Assembly: GCA_023423535.1 (NCBI GenBank)
Contig: JAFAFL010000149.1
Location: 46,703 to 110,702 of the forward strand
DNA from: Pseudomonadota bacterium
GTDB taxonomy: Bacteria; Myxococcota; Myxococcia; Myxococcales; Myxococcaceae
Reading direction: 5' to 3'
DNA: 64,000 nucleotides
Shown in pieces: positions 10,975 to 18,477 of the stretch; position 1 is the first letter of the stretch, and each line of letters opens with the position of its first letter. A program made the position numbers and the translations under genes. The notes below the pieces were generated by a model. That model was not told the DNA's origin and did no database searches. It saw only the letters and a program-made list of their open reading frames with translations.

Positions 10975-12090
10975 ATGCATCGCGCGAGGTTCGTGCTGTT
11001 GGCGGCAGGCGGTCTGGCGATGGCCACCGGCGTGTGGCTCGGCCTCGTGCGGATGGGCATTCCGCTGCCGGTGCGAGAGCTCGCGCCGATGGATCACGGG
11101 CCGCTGATGGTGTCGGGATTCCTCGGCACCGTCATCGCGCTCGAGCGCGCGGTGGCGCTTCGCAAGACGTGGGGCTACCTCGCGCCGCTGCTCAACGCGC
11201 TGGGCAGCCTCGTCACGCTCTTCACCGCGTCGATTGCCGGGCCGGTGCTGATGACGCTCGGCAGCGGCGTGGTGCTCGTCATCCTCCTGCGCGTGCTCTG
11301 GATGGACCACGCGCTGCACCACGTCATCCTCACCGCCGCCGCCGCCGCCTGGGTGGTGGGCAATGCCTTGATGACCGCGGGCGTGCCCATCTTCGACGTC
11401 GTCGGCTGGTGGATCGCCTTCCTCACGCTCACCATCGCCGCGGAACGCCTCGAGCTGAACCGCCTGCTCCGGCCGAGCCTCTTCTCCCGCGCGCAGTTCA
11501 TCGGCTGCGTGGCGGTGCTGGTGACCGGCTGCGGTCTCGTGCTCGTCGATCGGGATCTCGGCTTCCGTCTCGTCGGGGCGGCGTGTGTCGGACTTGCAGT
11601 TTGGCTGCTCGCCAACGACGTCGCGAGGCGCACCGTGAAGCTCCCCGGCGCCACCCGCTTCATCGCGGTGTCACTGCTCGGCGGCTACGGCTGGCTCGCG
11701 GTGGGCGGCGCGCTGGCACTGCGCTTCGGCAACCCGGCGGTCGGTCCCGTGTACGACGCGCTGCTGCACGCGCTGCTCGTCGGCTTCGTCTTCTCGATGA
11801 TCTTCGGCCACGCGCTGATCATCGTCCCCGCGGTGCTCGGTGTCGGCGTGCAGTTCCGGTTGCGCTTCTACGCACACCTCGCGCTGCTGCACCTGTCGCT
11901 CGGGTTCCGGGTGGCGGGGGATCTCGCGAGCGTGGACGTGCTGCGGACGACCGGCGCCTGGCTCAACGCCGCTGCCATCCTGCTCTTCATCGTCAACACG
12001 GTGATGGCCGCCCGGCGGAGGAAGGCTCCGGCTGCGCGTCCCGTCGGCGCCGGGGCCGCCGTGTCGAAGGTCATCGAGCGCCCGGCTTAG
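10975..12090 (+). CDS. Polytopic membrane protein, NnrS-like context
   Basis: A 371-residue integral membrane protein with about ten to twelve hydrophobic segments. His residues occur at helix ends (MDHGPLM near 39, HALHHVI near 115, HALLVGF and GHALIIVP around 265-282), a pattern that would suit a haem or copper protein. It resembles NnrS-type NO-tolerance membrane proteins in size, His placement and neighbourhood, but I cannot confirm membership of that family from sequence alone. The ATG at 10975 has a GAGAGGAGC Shine-Dalgarno. It ends the DUF1858-DUF59-DUF2249 run, and a hairpin follows. Confidence 0.8.
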   Translation: MHRARFVLLAAGGLAMATGVWLGLVRMGIPLPVRELAPMDHGPLMVSGFLGTVIALERAVALRKTWGYLAPLLNALGSLVTLFTASIAGPVLMTLGSGVVLVILLRVLWMDHALHHVILTAAAAAWVVGNALMTAGVPIFDVVGWWIAFLTLTIAAERLELNRLLRPSLFSRAQFIGCVAVLVTGCGLVLVDRDLGFRLVGAACVGLAVWLLANDVARRTVKLPGATRFIAVSLLGGYGWLAVGGALALRFGNPAVGPVYDALLHALLVGFVFSMIFGHALIIVPAVLGVGVQFRLRFYAHLALLHLSLGFRVAGDLASVDVLRTTGAWLNAAAILLFIVNTVMAARRRKAPAARPVGAGAAVSKVIERPA

Positions 12091-12120
12091 CGGCGTGACC
12101 GAACCTCCGCGAAGTCCGCC

Positions 12121-12149
12121 GCCTGCGCCCCGACTGTCGAGGCGCAGGC
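12121..12149. terminator. Hairpin between convergent genes
   Basis: A perfect 9-bp stem, GCCTGCGCC pairing with GGCGCAGGC, around an 11-base loop. It lies between the membrane-protein gene (+) and the exported-protein gene (-), which converge. No T-run follows on either side, so it may be a bidirectional, GC-driven terminator or an mRNA-stabilising end. Confidence 0.5.
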
Positions 12150-12180
12150 AACTGCAGGCGCTATCGCAGGTGCAGGAGCG

Positions 12181-12654
12181 CTAACGAACGCGCGTCCAGC
12201 CCGGATGGTCGAAGTGCTCGCCGTAGCCGTTGAGCGAGGTGACGATCCGCACGAATGCGGAGCGCTTCTCCGTCACCGGCGCGTCTCCGCCCATCACCTT
12301 CATCGCGTCGAGGACGTCGAGCAGCACCACGTGCAGCATCGCGTCGGCCTTCGGCGGGAGCTTGCAGGTGCGGAAGATCTCGCCGATGGGCTCCTCGAGC
12401 TTCTTCGAGAGCGCGCGGTACTCCTCGGTGGTGAACTTCTTCGCGTGGATGGGCGGGTGGTCGGCCTCGACGAGCGTCTTCAGCTGCTCCATCCCCTTGC
12501 GGAGCGCGGCGTCGGTCGCCCACTTCTTGCCGCCCTCGTCGAGCGCGAGCTTCTTCGGCCCCTCCTCGTGATGATGGTGATCGGCCTCCGCCGCATGGGA
12601 GACGGCGGGGACGGTGGCGAGGCACAGCGTGGCGATGGCGATGAACAGCTTCAT
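12181..12654 (-). CDS. Exported His-rich protein, putative helical bundle
   Basis: A 157-residue protein with a signal peptide (residues 1-21, AxA site) and then a His cluster (HHHHEE near 26-31) that could bind metal. The rest is predicted to be mostly helical and has a single Cys in FRTCKLPP, but no CxxCH haem motif, so it is not a c-type cytochrome as it stands. I do not recognise the family. It is transcribed towards the stress-gene cluster and carries the second copy of the TTTGCG-N4-CGCAA palindrome about 60 bp before its ATG, which suggests control by the same Crp/Fnr regulator. The Shine-Dalgarno is AGGAG. Confidence 0.8.
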   Translation of the reverse strand: MKLFIAIATLCLATVPAVSHAAEADHHHHEEGPKKLALDEGGKKWATDAALRKGMEQLKTLVEADHPPIHAKKFTTEEYRALSKKLEEPIGEIFRTCKLPPKADAMLHVVLLDVLDAMKVMGGDAPVTEKRSAFVRIVTSLNGYGEHFDHPGWTRVR

Positions 12655-12713
12655 GGGTGCTCCTGGTCCGGTGTGGGTTGCACCGAAGAGTCACGCCCCC
12701 GGCGCCTGCTGTC

Positions 12714-12729
12714 TTTGCGCGGGCGCAAG
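12714..12729. promoter_or_regulatory. Crp/Fnr-type operator, second copy
   Basis: Reads TTTGCG-CGGG-CGCAAG, one base from a perfect palindrome and matching the site at 10052-10067 in both half-sites. It lies in the divergent gap, 60 bp from the ATG of the His-rich exported protein and about 100 bp from the esterase gene. The shared site argues for one regulon; control of the esterase is less likely because of the distance. Confidence 0.6.
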
Positions 12730-12829
12730 TTCGGAGACCTCGCGTGCACACACACACGCGCACGTCTGCATGCATGTGCAGCAGCGCCCCTTCTTCGGAG
12801 AGAGGCCCATCGACGGGTAAGCTCGCGGG

Positions 12830-14014
12830 ATGCCCACTTGCCTCTTCCGGTCGTGGTCGCCTTCCCTCGTCACCGCAGCCCTCGCCGCGCTCCTCTTCGC
12901 GTGTGGTGCGCCTGCTCCCACCGCGCCGCCTCCTGACGCAGGCGGACTCCCGCTCGATGGCGGGACGGGAGATGGAGGCACCTCGGATGACGGCGGCACC
13001 ACCGACGCGGGCCAGTGGGATCTCCCCGGCATCGACTACGCGATCGAAGACCTCAGCCCTCCGCTGCAGGTGCCGAACGAGACGTGGACCTTCGTGCCCA
13101 TCCCGGAGTCGCGCTGCGCGAACGGCACGCCGACGGGCGTGGCGGTGAACCTGACGCAGCGCTCGAACCGCGTCCTCATCTTCATGGCCGGTGGCGGTGC
13201 CTGCTGGGAGGCAGGGGCCTGCGCGTTGGGCGCTGCGGTCCACATCACCGACACGATGGGCGAGACCGCCGTCCTCAACGAGGCGAAGGCCGGGACCCTC
13301 GCGCCGATCTTCGACCGCGACGAAGAGGCGAACCCCTTCCGCGACGCGAGCTTCGTCTACATCCCCTACTGCACCGGCGACCTCCACGGCGGCACCCGCG
13401 TGCACACGTACGACTGGTTCGGGCCGAAGCCGCTGCACCACGTCGGCGCGAACAACATGCACTTCTATCTGGCGCACCTGCGCGCCACCTTCCGCAACGC
13501 GGACCGCGTGTGGCTTTCGGGCGGCAGCGCGGGCGGCTTCGGCGCGACGCTGAACTGGTGGCGCACGCAGAAGGCGATGCCGTGGGCGCGCGTGGACGTC
13601 TTCAACGACTCGGGCCTGGTGATCGACACCTCCGGCGACGGCCGCTACGGGACGATGCAGAACCACTGGGGGCTCGTCTTCCCGCCGGGCTGCACCGACT
13701 GCACCGCGAAGCTCTCCTCCGTGCTCACCCGCTCGGCGGAGCTGCTGCCCGCGCCGCGCCGCTACGGGCTGCTCGGGTACATGAGCGACCAGGTCATCGC
13801 GAACTTCTGGGCGCTCGACGGCGCAACGGTCGAAGCGAGGGTCAACGCGATGAAGACCAACGCGGCGCCGAACGTGAAGCTCTTCCTCCGCGGTGGCACC
13901 GACCACGTGATGTACGTCACGCCCAACGTGACGAACTCCACCGGACTCAGCGCACGCGAGTGGTCGCAGCGCTTCGCCTCCGACGACGCGAGCTGGGATC
14001 ACTCCGGACCTTGA
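12830..14014 (+). CDS. Pectin-acetylesterase-like lipoprotein serine hydrolase
   Basis: A 394-residue predicted lipoprotein: the signal peptide ends in a lipobox with Cys25, followed by a Gly/Asp/Thr-rich linker (about 26-62). The catalytic domain matches the pectin acetylesterase/Notum type of alpha/beta hydrolase: an FMAGGGACWE oxyanion block near 118-127, the nucleophile Ser233 in GGSAGG, and the likely catalytic His359 in GTDHV. Several cysteines may form disulfides, as expected outside the cytoplasm. The real substrate is unknown; the family deacetylates polysaccharides or lipidated proteins. A short CA-dinucleotide tract lies in its upstream region. Confidence 0.85.
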   Translation: MPTCLFRSWSPSLVTAALAALLFACGAPAPTAPPPDAGGLPLDGGTGDGGTSDDGGTTDAGQWDLPGIDYAIEDLSPPLQVPNETWTFVPIPESRCANGTPTGVAVNLTQRSNRVLIFMAGGGACWEAGACALGAAVHITDTMGETAVLNEAKAGTLAPIFDRDEEANPFRDASFVYIPYCTGDLHGGTRVHTYDWFGPKPLHHVGANNMHFYLAHLRATFRNADRVWLSGGSAGGFGATLNWWRTQKAMPWARVDVFNDSGLVIDTSGDGRYGTMQNHWGLVFPPGCTDCTAKLSSVLTRSAELLPAPRRYGLLGYMSDQVIANFWALDGATVEARVNAMKTNAAPNVKLFLRGGTDHVMYVTPNVTNSTGLSAREWSQRFASDDASWDHSGP

Positions 14015-14155
14015 GCTTCGGCGCGCGCGTTCCGTCCTTGAGACAGCGCGTTGCGCTCGCCGCATCAATCGAAAGCCGTCGGAAATCGCGCTTTCGCCTT
14101 CGAGGGGGATGGGTAGCATGCGCGCCCATTCACCTCCTCGAAGGAGATGCTCCCC

Positions 14156-15007
14156 GTGAAGAAGCAGGTCCTCTTTGCAGCCGTGGCTGCATTGGCGCTC
14201 TCGCCGATCGCCGCGTTCGCCCAGCAGAACAACCCCGACCTTCCCGCCGCCAGCCCCACCTCGCGCATCCAGACCCGCGTGGGCGTGACGGACTTCTCGG
14301 TGGACTACGCGTCGCCCGCCATCAAGGGCCGGAAGATCTGGGGCGGGCTCGTTCCGCTCGATCAGATCTGGCGCACGGGCGCGAACGCGACGACGAAGTT
14401 CACCTCCAGCCGTGACTTCACCTTCGGCGGCACGAAGGTTCCGGCGGGCTCGTACGCGATCTTCTCCATCCCGGGGAAGAACGAGTGGACGATGATCCTC
14501 AACGCCAAGCCCGAGGGCTGGGGCGCCACGCAGTACGACCAGAAGCACGACGTGGCGCGCGCGAAGGTGAAGCCCATCCCGCTGGCCGGCTCGCGCGAGC
14601 GGATGACGTTCATCTTCTCGGACATGACCGACGACGCGGCGAACCTCGACCTCGAGTGGGAGAAGGTCCGCATCCGCGTGCCGCTCACCGTGGACACGAA
14701 GGCGCACGTGGCGGCGAACATCGAGAGCGCGGTGAACGGCGCGTGGCGGCCGCACTTCGCGTCGGCGCGCTACATCCTCGAGTCCGGCGGGGACGTGGAT
14801 CGCGCGCTGGAGCTCGCGGAGAAGTCGGTGGCGATCCAGCCGACGTGGTGGAACCAGTGGGTGCGCGCGCAGGCGCTCGGCAAGAAGGGCCGCAAGGCGG
14901 ACGCGAGGGCCGCGGCCGAGGAGGCGATGCGTCTCGGTCAGGGCGACGGCGTCTTCGAAGGCTTCTTCAAGCCGCAGGTGACGAGCGCGATCGCCGGATG
15001 GAAGTAG
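14156..15007 (+). CDS. Exported DUF2911 protein
   Basis: A 283-residue exported protein with a signal peptide (about 1-22, ending AFA-QQ). The DUF2911 domain covers about residues 28-180, and the C-terminal part (about 180-275) looks like a helical, TPR-like repeat. An ATG at 14147 directly abuts the AAGGAG, too close to be used, whereas the in-frame GTG at 14156 has 9 bases of spacing, so the GTG is chosen. Its end overlaps the bshC start, making it the first gene of the bacillithiol operon. DUF2911 has no known function; any link with bacillithiol is by position only. Confidence 0.85.
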   Translation: MKKQVLFAAVAALALSPIAAFAQQNNPDLPAASPTSRIQTRVGVTDFSVDYASPAIKGRKIWGGLVPLDQIWRTGANATTKFTSSRDFTFGGTKVPAGSYAIFSIPGKNEWTMILNAKPEGWGATQYDQKHDVARAKVKPIPLAGSRERMTFIFSDMTDDAANLDLEWEKVRIRVPLTVDTKAHVAANIESAVNGAWRPHFASARYILESGGDVDRALELAEKSVAIQPTWWNQWVRAQALGKKGRKADARAAAEEAMRLGQGDGVFEGFFKPQVTSAIAGWK

Positions 15008-16518
15008 CGGTTCACCACGCCCTCGCCGCGCAGAACGCGGTGCTCCCGCCTTCGCCGGCGAGGGATGCCCACCTGCGCGCGCTTCGTGACGGAGCGCTCG
15101 CGGTGGTGACGGGCCAGCAGGTCGGGCTCTTCCTCGGTCCGCTCTACACGCTCTACAAGGCCGCGAGCGCCATCCGCCTCGCGCGTGCCCTGAGCGAAGA
15201 GAGCGGCGAGCCCGTGGTGCCGGTGTTCTGGCTCCAGACCGAGGACCACGATCTTCCCGAGATCGCGTCCGTGCAGGCGCTCGACAGGGACGGGATGCCG
15301 GTGACGTTGCGGCTGCCAGCGGATCGCGAAGACCCGCGCATCCCCATCGCTCACCGCACGCTGCCGCAGGAGATGGGTGCTGCGCTCGGGACGCTGCGGC
15401 GCGCGCTGCAGGGGTTGCCGCACGCGGAGAGACACCTCGAGCTGCTCGCGCGGCACTACCGGTCCGGCGCGGGTTGGTCTTCGGCGTTCGCGGGCGTGCT
15501 CGGCGAGCTGTTCGCGCCTGAAGGCCTCGTGCTCCTCGATCCGCGCGACGGGGCGATGGTGACGGTGGCTGCGCGCGTGCACCGCCGCGCGCTCGAGGAT
15601 GCGGAAGGGATCTCCGCTGCGCTCGCGGAACGCGCCGCACGGCTGGAGGCCGAGGGCCGCCCGGTGCAGGTGCACGTTCGCCGGGACTCGCCGCTCTCGT
15701 TCTTTCATCCGGACGGACCCGCCGGGCCACGCGTCCGGCTGGACCGCTGCGGTGATGGACGCTTCGCGGAACACACCGGCGCTCGCACCTGGTCGCGTTC
15801 GGAGCTGCTCGCGACGTTGGAGTCCGAGCCGCTCCGCTTCAGCACCAGCGCGCTCCTGCGACCGATCCTCCAGGACACGCTCCTGAACACGGCGGCGTAC
15901 GTCGGCGGCCCGGCGGAGGTGGCCTACTTCGCGCAGCTCCCACCTCTCTATGAGGCGTTCGGGATGACCATGCCGCGGGTGCTTCAGCGCTCCCGCTTCC
16001 GCCTCGTGGACCGCGAGGCGCGTTCTCTGCTCGAAGCGCTGGGACTCTCTGCAGCGTCGTTGCCGGTGAAGCTCGCCGAGGACGCGTTGCTCGGCGGCGC
16101 GAACGCCGGCACCACGGCCTCGCTTTCCGCCGATGCGCTGGAGCAGAAGCTGGTGGAGGCCTTCGAACGCGCGCTGACCGAAGCGGGGCCCGCGCTCGCG
16201 CAAGCGGGTTCGGCGCTGGAGACGCCGCTGCGAAAGACGCGGAGTTCGGTGCGCCGGTACGTGGGGAAGCTCGCGAAGCACTACGGTCGCGCGGTGCTGC
16301 ATGCGGACGGTGAGAGGGTCGCGCAGGCGCGCAGGCTCCTCGCGAGGCTGCAGCCGGAGGGTGCGCCACAGGAGCGGATCTTCGGGCTTTCGTCATTCTC
16401 GGCGCAGGTGGGTGATCGCGCGCTGGTGGAGCGGGTGCTCGCGGCGGTGGAGCTCACGAGGACGGGCACTGACGGCCTGCTCGCGCCTGTGACTGCGCAG
16501 AAGGATCTCCTCCTGTGA
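14998..16518 (+). CDS. bshC: Bacillithiol biosynthesis cysteine-adding enzyme BshC
   Basis: Catalyses, or is needed for, the last step of bacillithiol synthesis: cysteine addition to glucosaminyl-malate in the cytosol. Family marks are TGQQVGLFLGP at residues 38-48, followed by TLYK, and WLQTEDHD near 78-85; a long helical C-terminal part follows, as in BshC. At 506 residues it is slightly shorter than the Firmicute enzymes. The ATG at 14998 lies inside the last codons of the DUF2911 gene, and its TGA overlaps the GTG of bshB. Firmly called because bshB and bshA follow directly. Confidence 0.93.
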   Translation: MEVAVHHALAAQNAVLPPSPARDAHLRALRDGALAVVTGQQVGLFLGPLYTLYKAASAIRLARALSEESGEPVVPVFWLQTEDHDLPEIASVQALDRDGMPVTLRLPADREDPRIPIAHRTLPQEMGAALGTLRRALQGLPHAERHLELLARHYRSGAGWSSAFAGVLGELFAPEGLVLLDPRDGAMVTVAARVHRRALEDAEGISAALAERAARLEAEGRPVQVHVRRDSPLSFFHPDGPAGPRVRLDRCGDGRFAEHTGARTWSRSELLATLESEPLRFSTSALLRPILQDTLLNTAAYVGGPAEVAYFAQLPPLYEAFGMTMPRVLQRSRFRLVDREARSLLEALGLSAASLPVKLAEDALLGGANAGTTASLSADALEQKLVEAFERALTEAGPALAQAGSALETPLRKTRSSVRRYVGKLAKHYGRAVLHADGERVAQARRLLARLQPEGAPQERIFGLSSFSAQVGDRALVERVLAAVELTRTGTDGLLAPVTAQKDLLL

Positions 16519-17282
16519 GCGCGTACGCACTCGAAGCGCTCGCGTTCGGCGCGCATCCGGACGACGTGGAGATCTTTTGCGGCGGCACGCTGATCACGCT
16601 CGCGGACCTGGGTCATCGCACCGCGGTGGTCGATCTCACCCGCGGCGAACGCGCGAGCAACGGGACGCCCGAAGAGCGCGAAGCGGAAACCGCCGCCGCC
16701 AGCCGCGTGCTCGGCCTTCAGTGGCGCGAGAACCTCGGCCTTCCCGACACCGGCCTCAACCCGTGGTCGGACGATCAGCTGCGCGCGTGCGTGGAGGCGA
16801 TCCGTCGAGCCAGGCCCGAGCTGCTGCTCATTCCGTGGACGGAGGAGCGCCATCCCCATCACGCCGCTGCCGGTGAGCTGCTCGCGCGCGCGGCGTTCTT
16901 CTGCGGCGTGCGCAAGTTCGAGACCGGCGCGTCGTCCCCTGCCCTGCCCATGCGTCCGCGCCAGGTGCTCGCATACGCGATGCGCCACCGCATGCCCGCG
17001 TCCTTCATCCTCGACACGTCGAAGGCGATGGAGCGCAAGCGTGAGGCCATCTCCTGCTACCGCAGCCAGGTCGCGCCGCCGGCGGGTGCGGCCAGGACGC
17101 TCGTCGGCTCCGGCACGCTGCTCGACGCGATCGACGCGCGCGACCGCTACCACGGCTCGATGATCGGCACCGCGGCGGGAGAGGCCTGGCACACCGCCGG
17201 CACGCTCGGGCTCGTCGATCCGGTCATCCACTTCCGCCAGAACGCGCTCGCCGAGCCGCACGCCTTCGAGTCCAAGCGTTGA
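16515..17282 (+). CDS. bshB1: Bacillithiol biosynthesis deacetylase BshB (PIG-L/LmbE family)
   Basis: A 255-residue Zn-dependent deacetylase that removes acetate from N-acetylglucosaminyl-malate. The metal and catalytic motif AHPDD is at residues 13-17 (H14, D16, D17), and the second metal-binding element HPHH is near residue 115. It has no signal peptide and so is cytosolic, as required for the pathway. It starts at a GTG overlapping the bshC stop (GTGA) and ends overlapping the bshA start (TTGA). The close fit with BshB1 and the presence of both partner genes make the specific name safe. Confidence 0.93.
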   Translation: MSAYALEALAFGAHPDDVEIFCGGTLITLADLGHRTAVVDLTRGERASNGTPEEREAETAAASRVLGLQWRENLGLPDTGLNPWSDDQLRACVEAIRRARPELLLIPWTEERHPHHAAAGELLARAAFFCGVRKFETGASSPALPMRPRQVLAYAMRHRMPASFILDTSKAMERKREAISCYRSQVAPPAGAARTLVGSGTLLDAIDARDRYHGSMIGTAAGEAWHTAGTLGLVDPVIHFRQNALAEPHAFESKR

Positions 17283-18448
17283 ACCCCTCATCTCTGTCGA
17301 TTGGCATCGTCTGCTTCCGCGGTCTCGGCGGGAGCAGTGTCGTGGCGGCGGAGCTCGCCGAAGGTCTGGCGGCGCGCGGACACCGCGTTCACCTCGTCGC
17401 GCGTTCGCGTCCTTCACGCGCCGGCGGCCCGAACAGCCGCGTGCAGTTCCACCCGCTCTCCATCCCCGAGTACCCGGTCTTCGATCACGCGCCCTACACG
17501 CTCGCGCTCGCGTCCACCCTGATCGAGCTCGGTCGAGCGCATCCGCTCGATCTCATCCAGGTGCACTACGCGGTGCCACATGCCGCCGCGGGCTACATCG
17601 CGCGTCAGGCGCTCGGTCCGAGAGGCCCGAAGCTCGTCACGTCGCTGCATGGAACCGACGTCACGCGGATCGGCTCCGATCCCGCCTACCGCGCCGGCAC
17701 CGCGTTCTCCGTCTCCGCCTCGGATGGCGTCACGGTGCCCTCCGCGTTCCTGCGCGACGAAGCGCGCCACCGACTCGGCCTCGCGCCTGAAGTGGCGGAC
17801 GCGATCGAGGTCATCCCCAACTTCGTGGACACCGATCACTTCCGCCCGCTCGATCCGGTAGAGCGCTCGCGCGGGCCCTCGCGCCTGCACGCGCTGTTCG
17901 ACGGTGGCGACGAAGGACCGGTGCTCTTCCACGTCTCGAATTTCCGCGCGGTGAAGCGGCCGCTGGATCTCATCGAGGTGCTCGCACGTGTCCGCCGCAC
18001 GCTCCCGGCGCGTCTGGTGCTGGTGGGTGAAGGACCGGAGCGCGGGGTCACCGAGCGGCGCGCGCAGGAACTGGGCCTCTCCGCGCACGTGCGCTTCCTC
18101 GGACGACGCGACGACTTCGCGGGCCTCTTGCAGCACGCGGACGGCTTCCTCCTCCCGAGCGAGACGGAGAGCTTTGGCGTCGCCGCGCTCGAGTCTCTCA
18201 GCACAGGCGTGCCCGTCTTCGGCTACCGGGTGGGCGGCCTCCCCGAGGTGGTGTGCGACGGTGTGGGACGGCTCGTCGAGCCGCTCAATCTGGACGCGCT
18301 CGCCGCCGCGGTGGTGGAGGTCGTGGGCCAGCCGGAGCTCCGCGCGCAGCTCTCGGAGAAGGCGCGACTGCACGCCGTCGATCACTTCCGCCTCGCGCCG
18401 GCGCTGCAGCGCTGGGAGGCGTTCTTCCACCGGGTGCTCGGTCGTTGA
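17279..18448 (+). CDS. bshA: N-acetyl-alpha-D-glucosaminyl L-malate synthase BshA
   Basis: A 389-residue GT4-family glycosyltransferase for the first bacillithiol step, joining GlcNAc from UDP-GlcNAc to L-malate. The N-terminal Gly-rich loop (GGSSVVAAELA) is at residues 17-27, the SLHGTD element follows near 120, and the C-terminal ESFGVAALES nucleotide-sugar motif is near 297. It begins with TTG overlapping the stop of bshB (TTGA), a rare start in keeping with the tightly coupled operon. In many genomes bshA lies beside bshB, with bshC elsewhere; here all three are adjacent in the order C-B-A. Confidence 0.93.
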   Translation: MNPSSLSIGIVCFRGLGGSSVVAAELAEGLAARGHRVHLVARSRPSRAGGPNSRVQFHPLSIPEYPVFDHAPYTLALASTLIELGRAHPLDLIQVHYAVPHAAAGYIARQALGPRGPKLVTSLHGTDVTRIGSDPAYRAGTAFSVSASDGVTVPSAFLRDEARHRLGLAPEVADAIEVIPNFVDTDHFRPLDPVERSRGPSRLHALFDGGDEGPVLFHVSNFRAVKRPLDLIEVLARVRRTLPARLVLVGEGPERGVTERRAQELGLSAHVRFLGRRDDFAGLLQHADGFLLPSETESFGVAALESLSTGVPVFGYRVGGLPEVVCDGVGRLVEPLNLDALAAAVVEVVGQPELRAQLSEKARLHAVDHFRLAPALQRWEAFFHRVLGR

Positions 18449-18477
18449 GCGCCGCTGCGAGTGCCGTGAGAGAGCTC

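Noticed and set aside
10975..12090. Firm NnrS assignment
   Set aside because: Size, helices and His residues fit, but I could not confirm the family's exact motifs from sequence; left as a context-based suggestion.
12181..12654. Cytochrome c-type protein
   Set aside because: There is no CxxCH motif; only a His cluster and one Cys are present.
12745..12757. CA-dinucleotide tract as a phase-variation switch
   Set aside because: It is short, lies outside any gene and has no clear place relative to a promoter; variation cannot be judged from one sequence.
12161..15730. Very long antisense open frame across the esterase, DUF2911 and bshC genes
   Set aside because: It mirrors real genes on the plus strand, has low-complexity Arg/Ala/Pro content and no recognisable domain; a product of high GC.
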